This document shows positions 44,969 to 55,955 of a stretch of 64,000 bases of DNA, one piece after another (positions within the stretch are counted from its first letter, which is position 1; the number at the start of each line of letters is the position of its first letter). A program made the translations under genes and the position numbers. The notes below the pieces were generated by a model, which made no database searches, was not told the origin of the DNA, and saw only the letters and a list, made by a program, of their open reading frames with translations. This DNA comes from Vitellaria paradoxa. Taxonomy: Eukaryota; Streptophyta; Magnoliopsida; Ericales; Sapotaceae. Where the stretch lies: NCBI GenBank assembly GCA_019916065.1, contig CM034241.1:10205223-10269222 (forward strand). The letters run 5' to 3'.

Positions 44969-45184
44969 TCCTACCGGACCTAAGATGCATGCACAAGATG
45001 CAACAAATGCACAAGCACAAGCAAATTTATGAATGTTACCAATGCTAACTATTTCAAATCAAAAAACTACTAATGAAAATGAAAATATGGAACGAGATTA
45101 CCCAAACGTGTGCAATTCGTCGTGGAATGTGGTGAGGATGAATCCGCCCAAACTTCCCAAATCGTCGTTCACCGTTGCTTAAGG

Positions 45185-45202
45185 CTCCCCGGCAACGGCG
45201 CC
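45185..45202 (-). other. RE4 primer-binding site (Athila type)
   Basis: The minus strand reads TGGCGCCGTTGCCGGGGA, 5 nt from the LTR end. It is the usual Athila/Tat primer site, attributed to an aspartate tRNA. Confidence 0.93.
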
Positions 45203-45207
45203 AAAAA

Positions 45208-47007
45208 GTGCTTGCTCGATTCCAATGTATCAATATTGGCTCGACCCCAAGTGCAGGGTGTCTATTGAAGCACAATTACCGGTGAGAACCGGATCGTGTC
45301 CACAGAGAGGCCTTTAGTAAAAATTAGTGAACAATGATTCTTGGAAAGGTATTAGACAAATTTTCAACCCCACAATGAATGATAGAGATTCAATTTGGTT
45401 TTAGAAATGGTTGTTTGGATAAAATGTTTTTAGAAACAAATTTAAGAAAACCTTGAATCCAAAACAAGCTCGTAGTGATTGACAATAAATTTCAAGGATT
45501 CTACACCTAAAAAGGATAGATCAAAAGATAATCTAGATATAAAACCACTTAGAACAATCCAAATCTGATTTGAGTAAGAAATTAAGGACAAAAATCTGCT
45601 GAGAATTCAAATCAAACACCTAATATGCATAGCTCATAGATCTTACATACAAATCCTAGGAATAGCAATTACCATACAAATCTAAAAGAAAGGCATGATA
45701 ATTCTATGTAGAAATCCGTAAGTAAAGCCATAAACCATACAAAATTGAAGTTCAATTGAAATCTCAACTCAAAATCAATAATCAATTCAAATCAAACATA
45801 GATTCTTCCTTTAACACATAAGATTTCAACATTGAGCCCATTACCTTGAAATTCTTGCAAATCAACTACGAGACTGCCTTGAATCCAAGAGAAAAGTCTA
45901 CTCAAAACATCATAACAGAAGAAAACAATAAAACTTGAAGTAAATCCATTCATAAAACTGAAATTCTGATACAGAATTCAAAGAATGAAGATGGATACAC
46001 TTTCTCTCTCTACAATTCTCTCTCTCTAAAGGAAGCTTAACTGAAAGAAATGAATCTGTCCCTGTAAAAGCCTCCCTTCGTACATAATATATGAAATATA
46101 ACATGTAAAAGTACATAATTGCCCATTTCTCAAAGCGGAATTCAAACTCCTCGAGTTGCAGGTTGGTTCGAACAAAGGTTCGAACAGGCTGATTGGTTCG
46201 AACAAAGGTTCGAACCAAATTCTGGGACCTTAGTCAGATTTCACTCCAATTAGACTTTGCACAGCCTCTGTTGTTCTAACCAGTGTTTGAACCAAGGTTG
46301 GTTCGAACAAGGGTTCGAACCAAAGTTTGAGACTTAGAAAATTTCCTCCAGTTGAACCTTGCACAGCTTCTGTTGATCGAACCAATGTTTAAACAAAGGT
46401 TGGTTCGAACAAAGTTCGAACCAAAGTCTGGGACTTAGAAAATTATCTTCCAGTTGAACCTTGCACAGCTTCTGTTGATCGAACCAATGTTTGAACAAAG
46501 GTTGGTTCGAACAAAAGTTCGAACCAAAGTCTTGGACTTAGAAAATTGTTTGAGCTCTGCAACTTTTCACCCTTCTGTCAATCGAACCAAAGTTCAAACC
46601 AGATGTGGTTTGAACAAAGGTTCGAACCAATTTGCCTTAATCAATTCAGCACTTGTTGGTCTATACTTGGCTTCTGTTGTTCTAACCAAGGTTCAAACAA
46701 CCTATGGTTTGAACATTGGTTTGAACCACTTTTTCCAACACTTAGCCAAAATCTGCTGCATCTTTTTCTGGTTTGCCTTCTGTGGTTAGAACATTGGTTT
46801 GAACAACAGTTGGTTCAAACATGTGTTCGAACCAGCTTCTTGATTTCATCCAATTTAGCCCAACTTCATCTATTTTAGTCCCAAACACCTGCAAATCACA
46901 AGAATTCCTCATGAATGCATTTAAAACTAATTTATCATCTTTTTAGCTATAAATCCACCTAACAATCACTAATTAAGATTAATGATTGTACTTTCATAGT
47001 ACAATCA
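45208..47007 (-). repeat. RE4 5' LTR (1800 bp)
   Basis: Sense runs from TGATTGTACTATG (47007) to CGAGCAAGCA (45208). It matches the 3' LTR closely, with many one-base length differences in homopolymers and few substitutions. The palindrome array lies at about 46164-46830, a TATA-like tract near 46085-46093 and the hairpin at 45279-45292. Confidence 0.92.
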
Positions 47008-47429
47008 ATTTGTTTTCTCAAAAACAAATATTTTATATTGAAACAAATAAAGACTAATACAAACAAATCATAAAATGTGCTTAGGATGAGGATTTAGTGA
47101 GGGAAGGAAAAATGATGGGGAACAGAATTCAAATCCTAAATACATATATTTGTTTGGATGGATTCAAAAAATATGTTAAAATAAAGACAATTCATTAATA
47201 TATTAGTTTTTTTAATTAAATTAATTTTAATTTTCTAAATTATAGCCATTTTTCTTTTATTTTTCATCACAATTCAAATAAGAGAAAGAAATTTGAATTA
47301 GTACCCCTTTTATTTTCTCTGAATAAATCTTTGATCCAAAACTGAAATCACTTATTCAAGCAGTATGCCTTCACAAGGACCAGACATGGAATTGAAGGGA
47401 TTGCCTAGGGAAAGAAAGATTGACTACAA

Positions 47430-47902
47430 GTGGTTTTCAAAAGAAAGAAGGTATTCCAGGTGTAGAAGGAGCACGTTTTAAAGCCATGATTAGCTGCAAA
47501 GTTCTACAGTCAAAGGGAAGGCGTAGATTGCAACGAAGTCTTTCAACAATTGCTTCGTCTACTACCAGAGGCAGAGTTATGGCTATAGTAGAGGTAGTAA
47601 AGGAATCTATTTGGCTGAGAGGTTTGGTCAGCAGCTTGGGTTTTCAATAGAAATAGTGCTATGATATTTTGTGATAGCCAAAGTGCATACCTTTGAACAA
47701 ATCAAATATATTACAAGAGTGACCAAACACTTTGATGTCAGATATCATTTTTTTGCGGGATGTGTATAATAAGGGGCCATTGCAATGAAGAAAATTCCCA
47801 CAGTAGACAATCCAGTAGAAATGTTAACTAAGCCCATTCCGGTTTCCAAGTTCAAGCATTACTTGAATTTGGTTGGCGTGCACAGTGTTGATTGATTGTT
47901 AA
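47430..47902 (+). pseudogene. Ty1/copia pol remnant (RT start joined to RNase H end)
   Basis: About 47468-47545 resembles the start of copia RT (FKA..; YSQREGVDCNEVF). Within a few dozen bases the text becomes the C-terminal RNase H: VKESIWLRGLVSSLGF (about 47592-47649), MIFCDSQSAYL, KHFDVRYHF and DNPVEMLTKPIPVSKFKHYL ending at HSVD stop (about 47894). The RT core and most of RNase H are missing. Several frameshifts and stops are present. Confidence 0.8.
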
Positions 47903-47952
47903 AGGTTTTGTGGAGAAGGTAGCAAGTGCGATTCTTTAGTGATAGGCTTGAG

Positions 47953-48262
47953 TGGAATACAGGCTAATTTGGAGGTTTATTTTTATGGCTAGTATTCCAC
48001 CTTTTGGGCTTGACCTATATTATCCCGATTTCGGGTTTTTCTGACCTGTTTTGTGATTTAACTTTAGATATATAAGTTGAAGATTTTTGTATTATGATTA
48101 AGGAAATTCTGTAGCTATTTATGCTAGGGTTACATATCTTGTACTCTTCATCTTGTTAGTGAATTCTCTACTACTTTCACTCCAGACGTAGGCTTTCAGA
48201 TGAACCACGTAATTCTTCTTCTGTGTTCTCGTACTGCCTATTTCGTTTTCCATAACATAACA
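47953..48262 (+). repeat. Copia 3' LTR remnant
   Basis: Follows the pol stop and a purine patch (ggagaagg, 47913-47920). It starts about TGGAATACAGGC and ends near ..TTCCATAACA, with a TATA-like 'agatatataag' (48066-48076). The ends are approximate because no second copy is in the window. Confidence 0.55.
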
Positions 48263-49298
48263 AACCTAAAAATATAAATAAAAAATTACCAAACCAATAT
48301 TTCCCTCATGAAGTTGGAGCAATAACAAGATTATGGACGGTTTTTTTTACTTGGAAACTAGCTTCTTGTTCTTTACTCTATTTATTCCTTTTCTAGGGCT
48401 GATTTCTTCTCATTCAATATTTTATAGGTATAAAGACTGTAAATATAAACAAGCAAATATATATAATAATATATATATGTTAAAAAATTTATAATAATAA
48501 TATAATATAAAATGAAATATATAAATAGTAAAAAGTAATAAATTTATTAAGACTTGCTAAATTATGTAAGACTGCCAAGGCATACATATTAGCAAGTTAT
48601 TATATATATATATATAATATTAAATAAAACATAGAGTGTATTAAGTCAAAGTGAGACACTTATTTTACAAGTTTCCCACATACAACCTACGTTCCATTCA
48701 CTTAACAAAAGAGGAAAACCAAAGAGCGTGATCTCTCTTGCTTTATTTCAACGGAATCACCCCCCCAAAAAAGAGTGAATGAGAAAGGAAGAAAAAGAAG
48801 AGAAAGGGAAGAAAGGGAGAGCCTAAACAAAGGAGGTTACAGCCATCCTTACTCGCATGTGTAAAGATGGGTGTGTGTTGAAATTTATAAATTTGCATGT
48901 CTTCATTTTGTTCAAGGATGTTGAAGTGCTAAATGATTTTGTATGTGATTTTCTTAAGGTATTGTATGAACTAGGTATATCTATAACTATGGATATATAT
49001 TATATATATATATATTCAACTATAGTGAGGGAAGAAACGAATAGTAGAAGTGGCATGTGTAATATAGGAAATTAATAGTTAGTTTTGTTACGGATATCTT
49101 GGCATGAGGATTTGTTTTAAGTTGATGTGGGTTGGAATTTCGTGAGTGTATATATATAATGGATGGGTACTCTTGAATATACCCACCTGTATGTTTCTTA
49201 TGATGAGTGAAAGAAGGCCATTAAATTCATAAATTGAATGGGTTGAAATTGGGGAAATTTTCTATGTACTATTTTTTTAGTGACTTCTTTTTTCATAA
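48263..49298. other. Spacer without gene
   Basis: AT-rich, with several TA runs (for example 48602-48617) and a purine-rich stretch (48764-48822). It may include the beginning of the decayed RE6 LTR. No coding signal. Confidence 0.55.
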
Positions 49299-49329
<31 letters not shown>

Positions 49330-49352
49330 TAATAATAATAATAATAATAATA
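49299..49352. repeat. (AAT)n microsatellite
   Basis: About 17 AAT units with one interruption (aatat) in the middle. Confidence 0.92.
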
Positions 49353-49399
49353 CCAAATGATTTAAAAAAATCTGAAAAATTACAAAAGTTCTCTTTAGG

Positions 49400-50684
49400 T
49401 CTGAGAACCCCAAATGCAAGGGGGTGGGTTAATAACGCCTTTATAAGTATCTTAATAATTACTGGTTTATTAAAGTTTTAAAGAAAATAAGAAAAAATGG
49501 GATTTTGGAAATTATTTCTACGAAATGGTTTGGGAATTTGAAATTGGTATAAAAAAAACAAATGATAATTAAAAATTTTTCTTTAGTTAAAAGAAGTGAG
49601 ATTTATAATATTTACAGGTTAAAACCTTATTTTATTTTATAAATAATAATCCAATTGGAAATTAACAAAATGTATTTAATTCTTAAGTAAAGAATATTTA
49701 ATATAAATCTTAGCTAATATGAGCCTTTTTTATATTTGGTAAAATATATAAATAACTACCCGTCTAGAAGTAGACAAAATTGTTAGATGGCAGGAAAATT
49801 GTAAGTTCAGATTTCCTAAACCTAATACCACCAATAAAATGATCAGATGATAACATTTGAACATGTATTAATTGGTCATAAATTATTTATGTAAATGTTA
49901 GCAAAGATCAAGGGAAGAGTCTATCGAAAAAGTTTCAAGACCTTTTAGGTAGAGGATTTATTCTTAAAATTGAAATCTAATGTTTTGTATAATGGTATAC
50001 AAGATATAGATCTCATCGCAAGATTGTTGTGACATTCTAAAGAATGTAAAGTGCTATGGTAGCGTTATCGGGGTTTGATGAACTACACTCGGTTTGTTGA
50101 AATTATTGGTAAATGTTTGTACATTATGTTGCTTGTATTTTAAGAACTTATGCTATTAGGCTTAGGCAACAGAATTACAAGGGTGCATGGGGATATAAGG
50201 GTGGGAAGGGATTATTGACGATATTATAATGTTTTCTTGCGTATTATACAAAGAATGTGTTTGGGGGTTATAAGGGTGGCAAGGTGCTATAAGAGTCGGC
50301 AGGAAGTAGCCTTTGCATGAGTTTCCAATGCATATTTACTTTATTTGTACTATTATTAATTGTTACACATGATATTGGCAAGAGTTCAAATTTTTATATA
50401 TCTACTATTATAGAAATATTTGTTGTTGTTTGAATATTTCTCCTACTGAGTTTTACAACTCACCTTGTTTTATGGGTTTTGTATAGAGTGGCCTATTTGT
50501 AGCAAGACTTAAGGCTAGCAAGGGTTAGCGGGTAGTCCAGGTTGGCTCTGAAATTAGACAATGGGTTGTTAGACTATGATTAAGAATATGTATATTAGTT
50601 TGAAAACACAAGACTATGATGGAACTTTTGTAGTAATATAGTTATCATGCTCTAGTTCTTATGTTAAAAATTCCAGGGTATAAT
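49400..50684 (+). repeat. Decayed chromovirus LTR (RE6), ends approximate
   Basis: It lies directly before a degenerate Met-type primer site at 50689. Text such as 'ctactgagttttacaactcacc' (50452-50473) is of a kind seen near the end of Tekay-type LTRs. The start cannot be fixed, and no purine tract or second LTR is visible. Confidence 0.4.
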
Positions 50685-50688
50685 AATT

Positions 50689-50701
50689 TGGTATCAAAGT
50701 C
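50689..50701 (+). other. Degenerate primer-binding site of RE6
   Basis: TGGTATCAAAGTC has two transition differences from TGGTATCAGAGCC. Confidence 0.55.
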
Positions 50702-50885
50702 AGGTTATAAATTGAATTTGGGAGCTGTGGTTAAAATAAGAAAAAATCATAGTGGGCAACGATAAAGCCTAGGCAATATGCACTTAAGAAATATTCATAA
50801 GAAATAAGTTCTTTATTTTGGCTTAAGCTTTTATTATTATGTTTTTTGAGATTATAGATTATTATTGGCATTGATTAAGGTTCTT

Positions 50886-51129
50886 ATGGATGTCCACAGT
50901 GCGAAATGGACGAATAGCGAACCCGTGGATGACATAGTCCCAGTGGATATTGGCACGTCAGGAGGTCGTAGCTAACCTAGATACACAAGAGTAACATTCT
51001 GTCTGTATGTGAGCTCAAGAGTTAGCTTGATAGAATATTTTTTACACCGCTATGTTTTGGGCACCTGAGTCAGGCATAACCAGAACAATTGCACGAAGGA
51101 AAATTCTACTGAAACTGATAGTAGCTGAA
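50886..51129 (+). pseudogene. RE6 gag start, cut by RE5
   Basis: ATG 50886 opens MDVHSAKWTNSEPVDDIVPV and then hits stops. The placement 185 bp after the primer site and the short polar N-terminus suit a chromovirus gag. The sequence is cut at about 51129, where the RE5 LTR seems to begin. Confidence 0.35.
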
Positions 51130-52612
51130 TGATTGGACATCAATTGTTACATATTTATATATTCAAATTACACTTGCACACATCATAAAAATATAAAATC
51201 TATGTTTTGTGCAGATTCTCCATATCTCCAAAGTGAATATGTGTTGATTTCCATCACAAAAACAAGAAATTAAGCTACATGAGGATGTTGAGAAGAAAGC
51301 ATGCTGCACAACACATCAAAGGATTGAAGCTATTTCAAAGAAGAAGAAAATTCAGTTGAAATCAATGCAAAGAGATCAAATCACTATTCTGGAAATTTCT
51401 GCAGCAGAGGATCATATTCGAATATGGTTTTACTGTATTCGAATATAAGCTTCTTCACAGCAACGAATTCCATGTGACCCCAACTTCTCCATGTGATGTA
51501 ACCTGCAATCCAGGGAGGGCAAATCAGTAAAAAAAATATAGGAGAGAGAAGGAGCCATCATGAGGACTACATTCGGTTAGAAGAGAGAGAATGAGGGGAG
51601 GAGAGAGACACGCACCGCAAACAAAAGACAGAACAGTCGGGGAGGGAGAAATTCAGTTTTGTGTAGAGAGAGTTTTGGAGAGGAATTTATTGAGAGTTCA
51701 TAGTTTTACATTTGAATTTCAATTCGGCATTAGAGTTTTTGGGATTTACATTTTGAATTCAGTTCAATTTCTGTAATCAGATTTTCAGTTCTAAATCCAT
51801 TAACTTTCATTTTCAGATTGAATTGTCTTCAATTCAGATTTCCATTTCTGTTTTTCGTCTTTTTACCATGCTCGGCTAAGTCTTCTTGGGCCAAGGCAAG
51901 GGTAATGCCCTTCCAATGAATCTCAAGTGGCCGAACTTCATGGATTACTTTGAGTTCTTATGATTATCAAGTCAATTTGCAGCTGGGTGTCTTAGAACTC
52001 ATTGATTCAAGACCTGATTAATCCAAATTTGTATACCTATTGATGAGTTCATAGGTGTTGCTTAACTTAGAACTCTCATGACATTGTTGTATGTGGGTTG
52101 CTAGAATTAGAACTCCTATTGTCCTTAAAATAGGTTATGCACATTGAGTGTTTAATCCATGGTTTGTTTCAATTGAAATTAATTTTCTCAAAAATCAGTA
52201 CAAATTGATTTGGTAATTTATAAACTCTTGGCACTTGAAATTCATTTGGATTGGTATTAAACTTGTCTTGCTCAATTTTTTTTATCACTTAATCTTTAGT
52301 TTAAATTCATTTGCTTTTGGAAAATAGTTCAAAACATCAACCAACCAAATCAGATTTTAATTTTCTGTTTCACATTTTTTGTGAGTTGTGTTTTGCCAAA
52401 TTAATCTCCATTAGAGTCATTCACTTCATTACTCCCTAGATCCCTGTGGAAATGACCTGGGACTTACCAGTTATTTTGTGCTTCAACCACACCTTGCACT
52501 TGGGGGAAAACTTGTCTTGATTTACCTCACTTAACATTTTTTTAAATTTGAATTGATAATCTGAATTTTCATTGAGCTTTTATTTTGGAGTGAGTAATTA
52601 AAAGAACAAGCA
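51130..52612 (+). repeat. RE5 5' LTR (start approximate)
   Basis: The end at 52612 (..AACAAGCA) is set by the primer site 6 nt later. The start is proposed at TGATTGGACATC (51130), similar to the RE4 LTR start TGATTG, but no second LTR is available to confirm it. It contains the palindrome TATTCGAATA twice (51415-51424, 51436-51445), a weak TATA-like tract (51531-51540), and the conserved hairpin (52457-52470). Confidence 0.7.
52457..52470 (+). promoter_or_regulatory. Conserved LTR-end hairpin (RE5)
   Basis: CTGG-GACTTA-CCAG lies between CCCTGTGGAAATGAC and GCACTTGGGGG. It is the same arrangement as in RE3 and RE4, with paired differences in the stem. Confidence 0.6.
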
Positions 52613-52618
52613 CAATTT

Positions 52619-52635
52619 TGGCGCCGTTGCCGGGA
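52619..52635 (+). other. RE5 primer-binding site (Athila type)
   Basis: TGGCGCCGTTGCCGGGA lies 6 nt after the LTR end. Confidence 0.93.
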
Positions 52636-53080
52636 TCTTTGAGAAGCAATGGTGTTTTGAGTTTTGGAGCATTAACTGGCAGTACATCTCACCACCATTT
52701 TCAACAACAGAGCTGCTTAACTTGTTGGGTAACTTTGTTCCATCTCTGTTTCTATTTCTTTTATAGTCTTGGTTGTTAGTTTAGTTTTAGAACTGTTTGC
52801 ATCTGAATCCTGAATTTCTGATTTGAAACTGTTTCATCTGATATTCGAATACTGCTGCATTTCTCTGCTGTAAGCTTAGTTGCAATTCTCTGTGAATCAG
52901 TAGATGAAATTGTGAAGTTAGGAGGTTAGATTGGAGTTTTGTTTCAGTTGAATTCTGTTTATGCTTTTAAGGTCTGGTAAACTTGTTGGAAACAGATCTG
53001 AATTGCATTTCCATCTTCTCTTGCTGAATTGATTGAATTTGCTGCATCACATTCACAATCTGAATTTTCTGTTGCACATA

Positions 53081-55190
53081 TGGATCCACCACCACCTGTT
53101 CTGCCGGAAGGAAGTGTTCAAGGAGAGATGACCAAATGGATCAAAACATCCTTAGACCTCTCCGGAATATCTTTATCCAGCTAGACAAACCACTCCATCT
53201 TGCATTGTTCTTCCAAATGGACATCAGAATTTTTCTTAAACCTGGAACAATCAGCTTTTACCAACTTTTCATGGCATGGACTCAGAAAATCCTTACATGC
53301 ATATGAAAGAATTTGAAGATGTTTGTGGAACTTGCATGGATAGAATGTTAATGAGGACATGGTTAGGCTTAAATTATTTCCATTTTCATTGAAAGACAAG
53401 GCAAAAATGTGGTTGAATTCACTTGAGCCTAGATCAATAGGTACTTGGAGAGACATGCAAACAAAATTTTTGAAGAAGTATTTTCCTGCAAATAGAACTG
53501 TAATTCTTCAACAGCAAATAATGAATTTTGTGTGTAAATCCAATGAAACATTTGCTCAAGCATGGGAAAGATTCAAGGAATTATTGCAAGCATGTCCACA
53601 TCATGGTTTTGAATCTTGGAGAATTGTTAATTTTTTCCATAATGCATTAACTCCAAATCTGAAAATGTTGGTTGCCACCATGTGTAATGGTGAATTCTAT
53701 GACAAAACTGCTGAAGAGGCTTTACATTTCTTTGATGCTTTAGCTGAAAACACTAAACAATGGGAGGTAGTCTCCCCATCTTTTTCTGAATTTTCTGACA
53801 GATCAAATGATAGAGGAAAGTTCCATCTCAATGAGGCAGATGATGTTGGAGCTAGGTTGGCTGCATTGTCAAGAAAGATTGAATTGATGGAGCAAAAGAA
53901 GCAAACATTGAAGGAGAGTGAAGTGAAGTGTGTGCTATGTGAAACGCAGACCACAGGACTGATGATTGCCCAACACTTCCAGCTTTTAAGGAAGTTCTCT
54001 ATGGTCAAGCAAATCCCACACAAGCTGCAAGACCCTTCAATCAAAATCAGGGGATGAACACATATTCACAAGGCCATAATCCATATTCGAATAACTACAA
54101 CCCTGGCTACAGAAATCATCCAAACCTTTCTTGGAAAGCAGAGCACAGAACCAACAATACCAACCTCAACAACCTGTGCAACCCCAACCATTTCCTTCTC
54201 AGCCTTTTCAACCTCAACAGAACACAAATTTTTATCAGCCACCTCACAAAAGATCTTTGGAAGACACTTTGCAACAATTTATGCAAGGGCAGATTGGAAC
54301 CAACAATCAGAATTCCAAGTTTCAAGAGCAGACAAACAGGGCCATGGAAGACATCCGAAGTCAATTGTCAAAGCTAACTCAAGCTTAACCATCAGAGAAT
54401 CAGGAAAGCTTCCATCTCAGCCAAGACCAAATCCTACAAGCCAAGTTCATTTCAGTGAATCATCTTCATCTGCTGCAAATGAAAATCTGGAGCATGTACA
54501 AGCTGTTTCAACATTGAGAAGTGGAAAGCAAATTGTCAAGCCAGATTACAAACCACCTGCTGAAGAAATTGAGGAAGAAAATGAGCAAGAAATAATGAAA
54601 AATGAAGAGGAAATGCAGCTAAAACAGAAACTGACAGCAGAAAAAGTGAACAGAAACAGCAATTTAGCACTTCTGAGAAAGAAATCATGTTTCAGCATGA
54701 AGAGCAGGAATTGAAGCAAAATGAAAGACTAATTGGGGACAGCAAGTTGGACAGCAGAAAACTTGAGGAAAAGCAGAAAAAGCTGATGCATGAGCCGAAG
54801 GAATATTCGAATACCAGCAAGCAACATTCGAATAGCAGTAAGCAGCAAATCAGAATCCAGAGAACAGAGCAGGTAGATTCTGAAAATAAAGAGGAAATTT
54901 CTGACAATAAGAAAAAAATTTCTGAGGAAAATCAGTTTGAAAAGAGTGAAAAAGATTTTGAAAATAAAGAGATTTTGAATAAAACCAAGTTGGACAAATC
55001 TGAATTTGTTCCAAAACTTCCATTTCCACAAAGATTGAACAAAGCCAAGAAAGAGAATTTGAATTCTGACATTTATGAATTGTTCAAACAAGTCAGAATC
55101 AATATTCCCTTACTTGATGCAATTAAACAAAATCCATCCTATGGAAAATTTTTGAAAGATTTGTGTACTTTAAGAGGAAAATGAATGTGA
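53081..55190 (+). pseudogene. gag: RE5 gag, frameshifted
   Basis: A possible start is ATG 53081 (MDPPPPVLPEGSVQGEM). Capsid text of the Athila type follows in shifting frames; the longest open part is 53359-54057 (WRDMQTKFLKKYFPANRT, QACPHHGF, CVLCETQTTG in a broken knuckle). Later parts carry LEDTLQQFMQGQIGTNNQ (54253-54306, as in RE4) and a Lys/Glu/Gln-rich tail with the repeat EYSNTSKQHSNSSKQ (54799-54843). The TATTCGAATA palindrome recurs inside it. The frames of 54131, 54514 and 54687 must be combined to follow the protein. Confidence 0.83.
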
Positions 55191-55843
55191 AAGAAAGAGC
55201 ATTTTTGACTGAACAAGTGAGCTCCATATTGCAATTTAAAACTCCTCCCAAATATAAAGATCCAGGTTGCCCCACCATAGCTGCTTAATTGGGAATCAAA
55301 GGGTAGATCAAGCTTTGCTAGATTTAGGTGCAAGTGTCAACCTCTTACCATTCACTGTTTACAAACAGCTGGGGTTGGGAGAACTTAGACCTACTAGGGT
55401 GACACTACAACTTGCTGATAGGTCAGTTAAAGTCCCTAGGGGTGTGGTTGAGGATGTCTTGATTCAAGTGGATCATTTTTACTTTCGGTGGACTTTATAG
55501 TGCTAGACACTCAGCCCATTCAAGGAAACCAACCAGCTGTACCTGTTATCTAGGAAGACCATTTTTGGCCACCTCAAATGCCTTGATCAATTGTAGAACC
55601 GGAGTTATCAAGTTCTCCTTTGGAAACATGACAATTGAGAAAAACATCTTCAAGGTGACCAAACAGCCGAGTGATTATGAGGAGGTAGAGGAAGTTGATT
55701 GGATTCAAACAACCACTCAAGATCACTTTGATAGAGAGTATTTTGATGACCCTTTGGAGAAAGCCTTAGTGAATAATGAGCAAGTAGATTTCCTAGCTGA
55801 TTGTGACTTGGAGAATTGTGGGGGAGGAGAATTGAGGAAATGA
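55191..55843 (+). pseudogene. RE5 protease region
   Basis: Contains DQALLDLGASVNLLPFTVYK (about 55306-55365), LADRSVKVPRGVVEDVLIQV, a frameshift near 55480-55560, then ATSNALINCRTGVIKFSFGN. It has the Athila-type DLGAS active site. The match to RE4 is strong. Confidence 0.87.
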
Positions 55844-55955
55844 AAAATTCAATGCTATTGGTGAATCAGTGGAGACCATCTGTTGAGTCTTTAGAGCTGC
55901 CCATAGTCAAGCCTCTGTCATTTTTGGACCAGCCACCAAAACTGAGAGAAAACCC

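Larger units (their letters stand above)
33126..47007 (-). mobile_element. RE4: Athila-like Ty3/gypsy element with extra ORF
   Basis: Complete layout on the minus strand: 5' LTR (47007-45208), Asp-type primer site, gag, protease, RT, RNase H, integrase, untranslated block with internal promoter-like cassette, extra ORF (37995-36599), untranslated region, purine tract and 3' LTR (34940-33126). It is 13.9 kb long. There is no chromodomain, and the protease motif DLGAS and primer site fit Athila. It is the best-preserved element here, with a few frameshifts. Flanks do not match: cacac on the left (in the RE1 LTR), atttg on the right. The element or its surroundings were therefore rearranged after insertion. 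Confidence 0.92.
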
